Shown here: positions 1 to 7,357 of the stretch, piece after piece
Layout: the number at the start of each line of letters is the position of its first letter
How positions within the stretch are numbered: position 1 is the stretch's first letter
NCBI GenBank assembly: GCA_963760715.1
Contig: CAVXDY010000003.1
Location: forward strand, 806,001 to 870,000
DNA: 64,000 bases
From: CAVXDY01 sp963760715
GTDB lineage: Bacteria > Actinomycetota > Thermoleophilia > Miltoncostaeales > Miltoncostaeaceae
Reading direction: 5' to 3'
Program-made: the position numbers and the translations under genes
The notes under the pieces: generated by a model
The model's database searches: none
The model's input: the letters and a program-made list of their open reading frames with translations, nothing else
What the model was told of the DNA's origin: nothing

Positions 1-2
1 GC

Positions 3-128
3 ATCGCCGGCCTCTCGCACCGGAGCGCTGCCGCGCCCGCCCCCCCGGCCGCCACGGCGACCAAGGCGCTCGCGACCCCGCCGGCTCCGCCGGCCGTGTG
101 GCACGACGACGGACAGGAGGTGGACTGA
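3..128 (+). CDS. C-terminal end of a small exported protein (5' cut by window)
   Basis: An open frame enters from the left edge and stops at TGA 126-128, overlapping the ATG of the next gene. The visible 41 residues are Ala/Pro/Thr-rich, followed by a short acidic tail (WHDDGQEVD). This matches in style the protein encoded at 5454-5068 in the mirror-image module, which has an N-terminal membrane segment, a Pro/Ala linker and an acidic Gly/His tail. I infer that the missing N-terminus is a membrane anchor. No catalytic motif is visible and I do not recognise a family. It is probably the first or an early gene of the ApbE/ferric-reductase-like operon that follows. Confidence 0.5.
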   Translation: MAGLSHRSAAAPAPPAATATKALATPPAPPAVWHDDGQEVD

Positions 129-337
129 TGCAGAAGATCTGGGCCGCGGCCGCGACGGTCTGGGCGGTGCTCGGCGTCACGGCCGCGCTCGCCTGGACGC
201 ACTCGAGCCCGGCGACGACGGCGAGCGTGCCCGCGACCTCGGCCTCGACGGCCTCGGGCGCGGCCTCCGCCGCACCGGCGGGCGCGCACGCCACCGCGGT
301 CAGCGCCCCCGTCCACGCGACCACCAAGACCTCGTGA
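128..337 (+). CDS. Small membrane-anchored Ala/Ser/Thr-rich protein of the redox module
   Basis: This is a 69-residue protein. I start it at ATG 128 because AGGAGG (115-120) sits 7 nt upstream and the ATG overlaps the stop of the preceding gene; an earlier in-frame start at 98 has no such site. Residues 5-25 form one hydrophobic segment, followed by an extracytoplasmic Ala/Ser/Thr tail ending in TTKTS. The larger protein at 5075-4704 ends in TVTRTS and sits at the same place before the second apbE, so the two look paralogous. The function is unknown. A role as anchor or flavin acceptor for ApbE is possible, but I see no clear D-x-[ST]-[GSV]-A-[ST] flavinylation motif. Confidence 0.6.
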   Translation: MQKIWAAAATVWAVLGVTAALAWTHSSPATTASVPATSASTASGAASAAPAGAHATAVSAPVHATTKTS

Positions 338-1290
338 GCGGCCGCCTCGTCACCGAGCGGTTCCACGCCATGGGGTGCGACTGCGCCGCCGCCGTGACCT
401 CCGGCCCGGGCGATTCGCGCCGGGTGCGGCGGGCGCTCGAGGCGGCCCGCGAGGAGGTCGGCGCATGCGAGCGCGCGCTCTCGCGGTTCATGCCCGACAG
501 CGACCTCGCCCGGGTCAACCGCGGCGCGGGCTCGTGGGTCGAGGTGGGCCCGCGCATGGCCGGCGCGACGCGGGCCGCGCTCGCCGCGCGGGCCGCCACG
601 GACGGGCGCTTCGACCCGACGGTCCTGCCCGCCCTCGAGGCCGCCGGATACGACCGGTCGTTCGAGCTCCTCGACGCGCGCGCACCCCGGCCGCCCGCCG
701 GCTGGCGCCCGGGCGCGGCGGTGGAGGCCGAGGACGGCCGCGTGCGCGTCGCCGAGGGGACGGCGATCGACCTCGGAGGCATCGCGAAGGGCTGGTCCGC
801 CGAGCGCGCACTGGAGGCGATGCGCGACGCGTGGCCCGGGATGCCCGGGGGGCTGGTGGACCTCGGGGGGGACCTCGCTCTGTGGGGGCGCACGCCCGAG
901 GGCGGCCCGTGGCGCGTCGCCGTCGCCGACCCGCGCCATCCCGGCGCGCGCCTGGCGACGCTCCTCGTGGACGGAGGCGGCGTGGCCACCTCCGGGCGCG
1001 ACCGGCGCCGTTTCGGCCCCGGCCGCTCGCTCCACCACCTGATCGACCCCGCGACCGGCGAGCCGGCGCGCGGGGGCCCGCTCACCGTGACCGTCGTCGC
1101 CCCCCGGGCCCACCGCGCCGAGGCGTTCGCGACGCTGCTCGCGCTCGGCGACCTCCGGGTGGCCGAGGCGGCCGTGGCCGCGCACGCTGACATCGCGGCG
1201 CTCCTCGTGCCGGACGCCGGCGAGCCCGTGGCGCTGGGCACGGCGCGCCTCGAGTGGACGGCCGGGCTCGTGGTGGCGGGGGCGGCTTGA
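334..1290 (+). CDS. apbE: ApbE-family FAD:protein FMN transferase (copy 1)
   Basis: The 318-residue protein starts at GTG 334, overlapping the previous stop (GTGA). ApbE enzymes move FMN from FAD onto a Ser/Thr of a target protein, normally outside the membrane and with Mg2+. Family signatures visible are MGCDC near the N-terminus, FDPTVLPALEAAGYDRSF, the core IDLGGIAKGW, GLVDLGGDL, and TSGRDRRRF followed by HHLIDPATGEPA. I see no lipobox or signal peptide, so the site of action is uncertain. It is translationally coupled to a ferric-reductase-like membrane protein and followed by ferredoxin and ferredoxin reductase genes. A second apbE lies at 4707-3829 in mirror orientation. The flavin-acceptor protein is not evident in the window. 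Confidence 0.9.
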   Translation: MSGRLVTERFHAMGCDCAAAVTSGPGDSRRVRRALEAAREEVGACERALSRFMPDSDLARVNRGAGSWVEVGPRMAGATRAALAARAATDGRFDPTVLPALEAAGYDRSFELLDARAPRPPAGWRPGAAVEAEDGRVRVAEGTAIDLGGIAKGWSAERALEAMRDAWPGMPGGLVDLGGDLALWGRTPEGGPWRVAVADPRHPGARLATLLVDGGGVATSGRDRRRFGPGRSLHHLIDPATGEPARGGPLTVTVVAPRAHRAEAFATLLALGDLRVAEAAVAAHADIAALLVPDAGEPVALGTARLEWTAGLVVAGAA

Positions 1291-1874
1291 TGAGCGTGCT
1301 CGCCGGCCTGCCGGTCGCCTGGTTCGTGGCGCGCGGGGCGGGCCTCGTCGCCTTCGGCTTCCTCACCCTCTCGGTCTGGCTCGGCCTCGCGATGAGCACG
1401 CGCCTGCTCGGCACCGGGCGCCAGAAGCGCCTGCTCGGGCTGCACCGGTCCCTCTCCTGGATGGGCCTCTCGGCGCTCGCGCTCCACGGCGGCGCCCTGC
1501 TGCTCGACCCGACCATCCACTTCGGGCCCGCCGCGCTGCTCGTCCCCCTCGCCGCGCCCTGGCACCCGGTCGCCGTCGCGGCCGGGGTCATCGCGGGCTG
1601 GCTCATGGTGATGCTCGTCGTCTCGTTCCGGCTGCGAAAGCGCATCGGGCAGCGCATGTGGCGCCGCCTGCACTACGCGAGCTTCGGCGCCTTCGTCCTG
1701 GCGATGCTGCACGCGATCACCAGCGGCACGGACCTCGCCGGTGTCGGCGGCCCGATCCTCGCGCTGGTCGCCGGGATCCCCGTCCTGTGGCTGATCCTGG
1801 TCCGCATCCTCACCCCGCGGAGCGCCCCGCGCCCCGCGGCGCCCATCCGCACCATCGCCCAAGGGAGCACCTGA
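1290..1874 (+). CDS. Ferric-reductase-like haem b transmembrane protein (copy 1)
   Basis: The 194-residue protein starts at ATG 1290 (ATGA overlap with apbE). About five or six hydrophobic helices cover most of its length. Two pairs of histidines lie 13-14 residues apart on helices (LHRSLSW...ALHGG and RLHYASF...MLHA). This is the usual bis-haem arrangement of ferric-reductase-like domains (MsrQ/YedZ/NOX type). It lacks the FAD/NADPH domain of full ferric reductases, so it probably receives electrons from another protein; the ferredoxin/ferredoxin reductase pair encoded directly downstream is the obvious candidate. The next gene overlaps by ATGA. The electron acceptor is unknown, and linkage to a flavinylated protein made by ApbE is inference. 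Confidence 0.8.
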   Translation: MSVLAGLPVAWFVARGAGLVAFGFLTLSVWLGLAMSTRLLGTGRQKRLLGLHRSLSWMGLSALALHGGALLLDPTIHFGPAALLVPLAAPWHPVAVAAGVIAGWLMVMLVVSFRLRKRIGQRMWRRLHYASFGAFVLAMLHAITSGTDLAGVGGPILALVAGIPVLWLILVRILTPRSAPRPAAPIRTIAQGST

Positions 1875-2083
1875 TGGCCTACCGAATCATCATCGACCGC
1901 GACGTCTGCAGCGGCTTCGGCGCCTGCGCCGACATCGACCCCGCGACCTTCGCGCTGGGCGACGACGGCATCGTCGTCGTCCTCACGGAGACCACCGGCC
2001 GGGCCGAGGCGGTGGAGGCCGCGCAGGCCTGCCCGATGGCGGCGATCCGGGTCGTGGACGACGCCGGCGCGCCGGTCGTCTGA
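1874..2083 (+). CDS. 3Fe-4S type ferredoxin
   Basis: This is a 69-residue cytoplasmic ferredoxin starting at ATG 1874 (ATGA overlap with the membrane gene). The first cysteines are in VCSGFGACAD and the last in QACPMAAI. This three-cysteine pattern is typical of the small actinobacterial ferredoxins that serve P450s and bind a 3Fe-4S cluster. The ferredoxin reductase gene begins one base after its stop, so the pair almost certainly works together. No P450 is encoded here. The context instead suggests it passes electrons to the haem membrane proteins encoded on either side. Confidence 0.9.
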   Translation: MAYRIIIDRDVCSGFGACADIDPATFALGDDGIVVVLTETTGRAEAVEAAQACPMAAIRVVDDAGAPVV

Positions 2084-2084
2084 G

Positions 2085-3284
2085 GTGACCGAGATCGACG
2101 TCCTCATCGCGGGGGCCGGCCTGGCCGGCTCCCGCTGCGCCGAGACCCTCCGGGCGGGCGGGTTCGGCGGGCGGGTCGTGGTGGCCGGCGACGAGCCCCA
2201 CGCCCCCTACGAGCGCCCGGCGCTCTCCAAGGAGATGCTCACCGGGGCGCGGGCGCCGGGCGACCTCGCCCTGCGCGACGTGGGCTTCTGGAAGGACCGC
2301 GGGATCGAGCTGCGCCTGGGAGAGGGGCTCGGCGACGTCGATCTCCGCGCACGGCGCGCCCTCCTCGGCGGCGAGCCGGTGCGCTGGCGGCATCTCGTGG
2401 TGGCGACCGGCGCGCGGGCACGCCGCCTCGGTTCCGTCCCGGCGGCCGGCAACGTCCACCACCTGCGCGGGCTGGACGACGCGCAGGCGCTGCGCACCGA
2501 CCTGGAGCGGGGGGGGCGCCTGGTGATCATCGGCTCCGGATTCGTCGGCGCCGAGGTGGCATCGAGCGCGATGGCCCTGGGCGTGGAGGTGAGCCTGGTC
2601 GAGGCCCTCCCCCTGCCGTTCGCGGCGACGCTGGGGCCGGCCGTCGGGCGGCGCCTGGCCGACCACTACCGGGCGGAGGGCGTGGACCTCCGGCTCGGCG
2701 TGGGCGTGACCGGGGTCGCCGTGCGCGCCGGCCGCGTGGAGAGCGTCGAGCTCGCCGACGGGACCCGACTGCCCTGCGCCGCCCTCCTGGTCGCGGTCGG
2801 CACGCGACCGTCGGCCGAGATCCTCCATGGCCTTCTTCCGCTGGCCGACGACGGGGGCGTGCCGACCGACGCCGAGGGCGCGACGGACGCCCCCGGGGTC
2901 CACGCCTGCGGCGACGTCGCCAGCCCGTGGCGCCCCGAGCTGGGGCGACACCTCCGGCTGGAGCACTGGACCTCCGCGGCGACGGGCGGCGCGGCCGTCG
3001 CCCGCGCGATCATGGGTCAGGCACCCTCGGCCTCCCCCTCGCCGTACTTCTGGTCGGACCAGTTCGGATGGCGGCTCCAGATGATCGGCCACGGGACGCC
3101 GGGCGCGGACGCCGTCGTGGAGGAGCGCGAGGGCGGCTTCGTCGCCCGGTACCGGAACCCGGCCGGGGCGGTCACGGCCGCCCTCGCCGTGAACCGGCCC
3201 TCCGACCTCGCCTCGATGAGAGCCGAGGTCGCGGGCGCCGCCCCGGCCGCGACCGCGGCGACCGGCGCGGGCTCGGCGGGCTGA
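2085..3284 (+). CDS. FAD-dependent NAD(P)H:ferredoxin reductase
   Basis: This 399-residue enzyme starts at GTG 2085. It has an N-terminal FAD Rossmann site (VLIAGAGLAGSRCAE), the ferredoxin-reductase signature PYERPALSKEML, an NAD(P) site (VIIGSGFVGAEVAS) and the second FAD motif GVHACGDVAS, followed by a C-terminal reductase domain. The family (rhodocoxin/putidaredoxin reductase type) moves electrons from NAD(P)H to a small ferredoxin, here the one encoded immediately upstream. It is the last gene of the rightward operon. Its final 268 bases are overlapped by the convergent membrane-protein frame 3832-3017. Confidence 0.92.
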   Translation: MTEIDVLIAGAGLAGSRCAETLRAGGFGGRVVVAGDEPHAPYERPALSKEMLTGARAPGDLALRDVGFWKDRGIELRLGEGLGDVDLRARRALLGGEPVRWRHLVVATGARARRLGSVPAAGNVHHLRGLDDAQALRTDLERGGRLVIIGSGFVGAEVASSAMALGVEVSLVEALPLPFAATLGPAVGRRLADHYRAEGVDLRLGVGVTGVAVRAGRVESVELADGTRLPCAALLVAVGTRPSAEILHGLLPLADDGGVPTDAEGATDAPGVHACGDVASPWRPELGRHLRLEHWTSAATGGAAVARAIMGQAPSASPSPYFWSDQFGWRLQMIGHGTPGADAVVEEREGGFVARYRNPAGAVTAALAVNRPSDLASMRAEVAGAAPAATAATGAGSAG

Positions 3285-3832
3285 GCGGCCGCCGGCGCCG
3301 GCGCCCGGCGGGGCGCCCCGAGCACCCTCCACGCGGTCAGCGCGACCACCGCGCCGGTGGCGAGGACGTACATCGCGAGGGCCCACGGGCGGGCGCTGTC
3401 GCTCCCGGCCATGAGACCGTGGGCCGTGGCGGCGCCGAACACCAGGTACGTCGCGTAGTGCAGGCGCCTCCAGGTCCGCACCCCGATCCGCCTCCGAAAG
3501 CGGAACGACAGGTGGATCAGGAGCATCAGCTCGGCACCGAGGACGCCGAGCGCAACCCACAGCGGACGGTACGGCGAGGTCCCCGGGACCAGCAGCGCGA
3601 CCACCGGGATCGGCACGGACGTGTCCAGCGCGAGGAACGCGCCGTGCAGCGCCACGGCCATCAGCGAGAGCAGCGACAGGAATCGGTGCAGGTCGACGGT
3701 TGCCGCCGGGTTCAGCGACCGGACGGGCCGCGACTTGGCCGTGAGGCCGGCGAGCACGGTGGAGGTCAGGAGGGCATACGCCACCACCCCGGTCGAGCGC
3801 GCGAGGATCCAGAGCGTGGGGTCGCCGGTCAC
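3017..3832 (-). CDS. Ferric-reductase-like haem b transmembrane protein (copy 2), long antisense overlap
   Basis: The 271-residue frame starts at GTG 3832, overlapping the apbE stop (GTGA). Its first ~180 residues parallel the protein at 1290-1874: about six membrane helices and two His pairs (DLHRFLS...ALHG and RLHYATY...AHG). After the helices comes an Ala/Pro linker and then roughly 90 residues encoded antisense to the 3' end of the ferredoxin reductase gene. That tail looks like opposite-strand shadow coding rather than a folded domain, so the natural C-terminus may lie elsewhere or the original stop may have been lost. The haem-protein part is secure; the tail is doubtful. Confidence 0.75.
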   Translation of the reverse strand: MTGDPTLWILARSTGVVAYALLTSTVLAGLTAKSRPVRSLNPAATVDLHRFLSLLSLMAVALHGAFLALDTSVPIPVVALLVPGTSPYRPLWVALGVLGAELMLLIHLSFRFRRRIGVRTWRRLHYATYLVFGAATAHGLMAGSDSARPWALAMYVLATGAVVALTAWRVLGAPRRAPAPAAAQPAEPAPVAAVAAGAAPATSALIEARSEGRFTARAAVTAPAGFRYRATKPPSRSSTTASAPGVPWPIIWSRHPNWSDQKYGEGEAEGA

Positions 3833-4707
3833 GACAGCCCCCCCGCCAGGAGCACCCGGCCGTCGCGCGTCACGAGCACGGCCGGCACGCCGCGGCGGTC
3901 GGCCTCCTCGCGTGCCCCCCGCTCCCCACGCAGGAAGAGGGCCTTGGCGAGGACCTCCGCCCGGGACGCCCTCTCGGCGACGACGGTCACGGTCCTCAGG
4001 TCGCCCTCGGCGGGGCGACCGCGCGCCGGGTCGATCAGGTGATGCTGCTCGCGGCCGCCGCGCCGCCAGCGGCGCCGGTCCCGGCCCGAGGTGGCCGCGG
4101 CCCCGGCGCTCAGGCCGAGGACGAGGGGCTCACCGGGCGTCTCCACGCCGATCGGCCACGGGTCCTGCCGTGGCGGACCGGCGATCCGGAGGTCGCCGCC
4201 CGCGTTGACCAGGCAGGGCCCGGCCTCGCCGAGACGCTCGGCGACCCGGTCGACCACGTAGCCCTTGGCGATGCCCCCCAGGTCGAGCCGGACCCCCGGC
4301 CCGAGCACCACCTCGCGCCGGCCGGCGTCGACCACCACATCGCCGCCGCCCGGGTGACCCGCGCCGGCAGGCCCCGGCCCATCGGCCGGGACCTCCTCGA
4401 AGCTCCGGTCGTAGCCGGCCGCGACCACCGCGTCGTGCACGGTCGGATCGAACCGTCCTCCGGTCCGCTCGCGGGCCTCGATGGCGAGCGCGACCACGGC
4501 GAGGAGATCCTCGCCGGCCTGAAGCCGGCCCCGGCGGTTGAGCTCGGACAGCTCGGAGTCCGGCCGGAATCGCGAGAGCCGGCCCTCCAGCCGCTCGATC
4601 TCCGCGCACGCCTCGTCGAAGGCGCGCTCGACCGGCTCCCCGGGCGGAGCGTCCAGCAACAGCTCGACCGTGGTCCCCATCGCGTGGAACTCGCGGCGCT
4701 CCATCAC
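3829..4707 (-). CDS. apbE: ApbE-family FAD:protein FMN transferase (copy 2)
   Basis: The 292-residue protein reads leftward. Signatures are FHAMGTTVELLL, RFDPTVHDAVVAAGYDRSFE, the core LDLGGIAKGYVVD, CLVNAGGDLRI, and TSGRDRRR followed by HHLIDPARG. The LDLGGIAKGY core is closer to the family consensus than that of copy 1 (GIAKGW). It overlaps its neighbours by 4 nt on both sides (4707-4704 and 3832-3829), so the four leftward genes form one coupled operon. Two apbE genes in one 5-kb locus suggest two different acceptor proteins, or one duplication that has diverged. No signal peptide is visible. Confidence 0.9.
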   Translation of the reverse strand: MMERREFHAMGTTVELLLDAPPGEPVERAFDEACAEIERLEGRLSRFRPDSELSELNRRGRLQAGEDLLAVVALAIEARERTGGRFDPTVHDAVVAAGYDRSFEEVPADGPGPAGAGHPGGGDVVVDAGRREVVLGPGVRLDLGGIAKGYVVDRVAERLGEAGPCLVNAGGDLRIAGPPRQDPWPIGVETPGEPLVLGLSAGAAATSGRDRRRWRRGGREQHHLIDPARGRPAEGDLRTVTVVAERASRAEVLAKALFLRGERGAREEADRRGVPAVLVTRDGRVLLAGGLS

Positions 4708-5075
4708 GAGGTCCGCGTGACGGTGAGGGCGGGCAGCTGGACGACCGAAACCGACGGCGCGCTGTACGAGGCGGCGCTCGCTGTGGCGGCCCGCGCGGAC
4801 GCGACCTGGCGCTGGTGGGCCTTCTCCGCCACGGCGATGTCGTGCCGGCGGTGCGCGAGCCGGACGCGGTAGACGGCCCAGCGGTGACGAACCTCGCGGC
4901 GCACCACCACGGCCTCGTGGCGCAGCTTGGCCTCGCGCGCCTGAAGTGTCGCGGCGCGCGGATCCGGGGAGGCGGAGGCGGTGGACCAGGGGCTGGCGGA
5001 GATGACGGCCCAGGCCAGGAACAGGACGAGGATCGCCCCGGCCGCGGCGTAGGCGCGCGCGAGCTGCCTAGTCAC
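4704..5075 (-). CDS. Small membrane-anchored coiled-coil protein of the second redox module
   Basis: I start this 123-residue protein at GTG 5075: GGGAGG lies 6 nt upstream and the start overlaps the stop of the preceding gene. Residues ~9-28 are a single hydrophobic segment. An Arg/Glu/Ala-rich helix follows (about residues 45-95, probably coiled coil), then an Ala/Ser/Thr tail ending in TVTRTS. The tail and position match the smaller protein at 128-337, so this is the mirror-image counterpart. The family is not recognised. It probably sits in the membrane with its tail outside, next to the ApbE substrate side. Confidence 0.6.
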   Translation of the reverse strand: MTRQLARAYAAAGAILVLFLAWAVISASPWSTASASPDPRAATLQAREAKLRHEAVVVRREVRHRWAVYRVRLAHRRHDIAVAEKAHQRQVASARAATASAASYSAPSVSVVQLPALTVTRTS

Positions 5076-5454
5076 GCTCGCCTCCCGATCCGCCCTCACC
5101 GTGGTCGTCGCCCTCTCCGCCGCCGGCGCGGTGCACGGTCACGACGTGCGGCGGGGGGCGCACGTAGGTCACCTGCTGGACGGCCGGCTGGGCCGGCGCG
5201 GGGCTCGCGGCGGGGATCGGGTCGGTCTGGGCCGGCATGGCCGGCAGCGCCGGCGGGCGGCTCTTGAGCGCGTGGCGCAGCGCGGACTCGGCCCGGTCCA
5301 GCCGGTGGGAGCGCGCGGCGAATGCCGAGGGGCTGATCTGCCGGCTCGTCTGGCTCGCGGCGCCCAGGTCGAGCGTCCGGGTGAGGCCGGCGAGACCGGC
5401 GACGATGGCGAGTCCGAGGATGGCGGCGATCGCGATCCTGTGAGTGGGGTGCAC
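5068..5454 (-). CDS. Small anchored protein with Pro/Ala linker and acidic Gly/His tail
   Basis: The protein has 128 residues. The start is GTG 5454 with AGGAGG 7 nt upstream. Residues ~7-25 form a membrane segment or uncleaved signal. A helical Arg/Ala/Ser stretch follows, then a Pro/Ala-rich linker, and the chain ends in AGGGEGDDHGEGGSGGERD. The acidic His/Gly tail could bind metal, but that is inference. It is the first gene of the leftward module, and the gene whose end enters at position 3 appears to be its counterpart in the rightward module. The family is not recognised. Confidence 0.6.
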   Translation of the reverse strand: MHPTHRIAIAAILGLAIVAGLAGLTRTLDLGAASQTSRQISPSAFAARSHRLDRAESALRHALKSRPPALPAMPAQTDPIPAASPAPAQPAVQQVTYVRPPPHVVTVHRAGGGEGDDHGEGGSGGERD

Positions 5455-5645
5455 GTTCCGACCTCCTGGGGCGGAGAGGGTGTCCACCCGAACGTAGGCC
5501 GGTCCCGGATAACGCGGGCGCAGGGACCGTGAAGAAACTGCCTGCGCCGGTGAAGGGTTCGTCCTGGGCGGACGAGGACGAGGCCGCCGGTGGCGCGACG
5601 TCCTACTGCCGGAGCGCCGTAGCCCGAGGATCCGAGCGGGCGTCC

Positions 5646-5853
5646 TCAGCGCTGAGTGAGCCCCTGACCGCGAACGCGCCCCGACAGCAGGCGCCAGTCG
5701 CCCACGAGAAGAACGATCGGCAGGAGCAGGGCGAGGCTCACGATGAGCACGCGGAGCCAGAGGGGGCAGCGCAGGTAAGACCCGCTCGGCGCCGGTGAGT
5801 TTCTCCCGCTCGGGCGCCGCCAGGTCGCGGGTGAAGAAGTCCCGGGTGATCAT
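5646..5853 (-). pseudogene. Frameshifted small single-pass membrane protein
   Basis: Reading leftward from ATG 5853, about 24 residues look natural (MITRDFFTRDLAAPEREKLT). The frame then decays, while the +1 frame opens into a clean membrane helix (WLRVLIVSLALLLPIVLLVG) followed by DWRLLSGRVRGQGLTQR and a stop at 5648-5646. The two pieces join into a plausible ~70-residue single-pass protein if one base is dropped near 5780. The membrane part has no start codon in its own frame. It is either a pseudogene or a one-base sequence error. The function is unknown. Confidence 0.45.
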
Positions 5854-5954
5854 GGCCGGTCAGGCCAAAGGCGACGGCGTGGGGTGCGCCGGCCACCCCG
5901 GGGTGCGACGACCCACACCCCGCGACCGGGCGCGCGTGAGACGGGCCACCTCTC

Positions 5955-5967
5955 GTAGAGCTGTCCG
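5955..5967 (+). repeat. 13-mer GTAGAGCTGTCCG, copy 1
   Basis: The same 13 bases occur at 6465-6477, next to the IS630-type remnant. GAGCTGTCCGGAAG-like ends are common in IS630 elements, so this may be a stray terminal repeat. The two copies bracket the cupin gene in direct orientation. Confidence 0.45.
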
Positions 5968-6063
5968 TAAGTACGGATGAGGACTGGGTCGAAAGAGCCG
6001 CGCGGCCGGTGGCGAGTCATGTAGCGCGATGGCACGGCCTGCGCGGTGCCATAGGATTGCGCC

Positions 6064-6468
6064 GTGCCGTTCACGCTCAGCAACATCAAGGAGGATCTGG
6101 AGGACCTCGGCTCGAGGTTCGACGGCGCGCCGGACCTGGAGTTCCGCTCGGCGACCGAGGCGCTCAAGCTCGAGAAATCCGGCCTGAGCTACCAGCGCGT
6201 ACCGCCCGGCTATCGCTTTCCTTACGGCCACACGCACAAGAAGCAAGAGGAGGTGTACGTGGTCCTGCGCGGGAGCGGGCGGATGAAGGTCGACGACGAG
6301 ATCGTCGAGCTCAAGGAATGGGACGCGGTGCGCGTCCCGCCCGGTACGTGGCGAGGCTACGAGGCCGGGCCGGAGGGCCTCGAGATCCTCGTCATCGGCG
6401 CGCCCAATCTCGGCGAGGCTCCGCGCGAAGACGTCGATGGCCAGCGCGACTGGTGGGCTGACGAGTAG
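6064..6468 (+). CDS. Cupin-domain protein
   Basis: This 134-residue cytoplasmic protein starts at GTG 6064. It is a single small beta-barrel cupin: the first motif is around GYRFPYGHTHKKQEEVYVVL, with two His and a Glu as likely metal ligands, and the second around DAVRVPPGTWRGYEAGPEG. The second motif lacks the usual His, so metal binding may be weaker than in canonical enzymes. Its TAG stop (6466-6468) falls inside the second copy of GTAGAGCTGTCCG, so the 3' end of the gene abuts the IS630 debris and the last residues may be altered. The substrate is unknown. Confidence 0.8.
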   Translation: MPFTLSNIKEDLEDLGSRFDGAPDLEFRSATEALKLEKSGLSYQRVPPGYRFPYGHTHKKQEEVYVVLRGSGRMKVDDEIVELKEWDAVRVPPGTWRGYEAGPEGLEILVIGAPNLGEAPREDVDGQRDWWADE

Positions 6469-6477
6469 AGCTGTCCG
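6465..6477 (+). repeat. 13-mer GTAGAGCTGTCCG, copy 2 (probable left end of IS630 remnant)
   Basis: It lies just outside the stop codon of the IS630-type transposase remnant (6491) and continues as GAAG, which fits an IS630 terminal repeat. I found no inverted partner on the right side of the remnant. Confidence 0.5.
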
Positions 6478-6490
6478 GAAGCTTTGATCG

Positions 6491-7146
6491 TTAGGCCGCG
6501 AGTCGGAGGTCGGGCTCGCGGCCGGCGATCTTCGCGAGGACCTGGTTGAGGTCGTTGCGGGTGAAGGTCCAGTCGAAGGGCGGGCGATCCTCCAGGAGTG
6601 CTCGGCGAACGTCGTCAGTCGGTCGGTCAGAGCCTGGAGGTTGGGGAAGTCGTTCGGGGTCAGCGCTTTGCGTTGAACGATCGAGAAGTAGAGCTCGATC
6701 TTGTTCAGCCACGAGGCGTGCACGGGCAGGTGAATCAGCCGCGCTGTGGGGTAAGCGTCGGCCATCCTTTGCACGGACGCGCGGCCGCAGTGGCTTGAGC
6801 CGTTGTCCGCGACCCAGAACACCCGGCCCGCTGACTTGTAGGGCTCGGTGTTCATGACCTCGTCAACCAAGCGGCCGAACGGGACGATCCCGGTCTTCTC
6901 CTCAACTCGGTCAAAGAGATTGGCGTCGTGCACATCCCACGCCGCTATGTACGCGAGCGTGCCGCCACGCCGGTACTCGAGCCGCGCACGTAGACCAACG
7001 CGTTGGCGCGCTGGCGCGGGTGGGCCATGCCCGCGGCCATCTCGGCCACGAAGGCCACCAGGCGCTCGCGCGCCCCGGTGGCCGGCCCCTGGATCGACAC
7101 GACTCCCATGCTCGCCCCCCGACACGATGACCGCCGATGCGGACAA
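6491..7146 (-). pseudogene. IS630-family transposase remnant, two frameshifts, 5' truncated
   Basis: Translated leftward, three frames must be joined. The first gives RQRANALVYVR. The second gives EYRRGGTLAYIAAWDVHDA, FWVADNGSSHCG and HLPVHASWLNKIELYFSIVQ (the DDE core; D of DNGSSH and E of NKIELYF are catalytic-type residues). The third gives FDWTFTRNDLNQVLAKI up to the stop at 6491. Shifts fall near 6985 and near 6580. The N-terminal helix-turn-helix half of a normal ~350-residue transposase is missing. The element is therefore inactive. Confidence 0.85.
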
Positions 7147-7192
7147 CGTTCGGGCGCCGAGCGAGCCAACTTCAACCTTCTAACAAAGCCTA

Positions 7193-7357
7193 CTAGTGTC
7201 CCGAGTCGCTAATTACATGGCGGTTCCCGGCTGCATCTCATCGCGATACAGCGTCCTCGACTCCCACAATATTCCCGATATTGCGGGAGATCTGCGTCCT
7301 TGTCTCGCGGGAGATTCGCTCGGGAACTGCATACGAACGAGCGACTCGGGACACTAG
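7193..7357. mobile_element. 165-bp MITE-like element with perfect 18-bp terminal inverted repeats
   Basis: CTAGTGTCCCGAGTCGCT (7193-7210) is repeated as its exact reverse complement at 7340-7357. Inside is an imperfect hairpin (CCCACAATAT 7263-7272 with ATATTGCGGG 7278-7287). No complete gene fits inside. The right end supplies the TAG stop codon (7356-7354) of the diguanylate cyclase gene. Related single ends occur near 46987, 52314 and 37189. It is probably a non-autonomous element that uses CTAG as target, which is inference from the CTAG at both tips. Confidence 0.7.
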
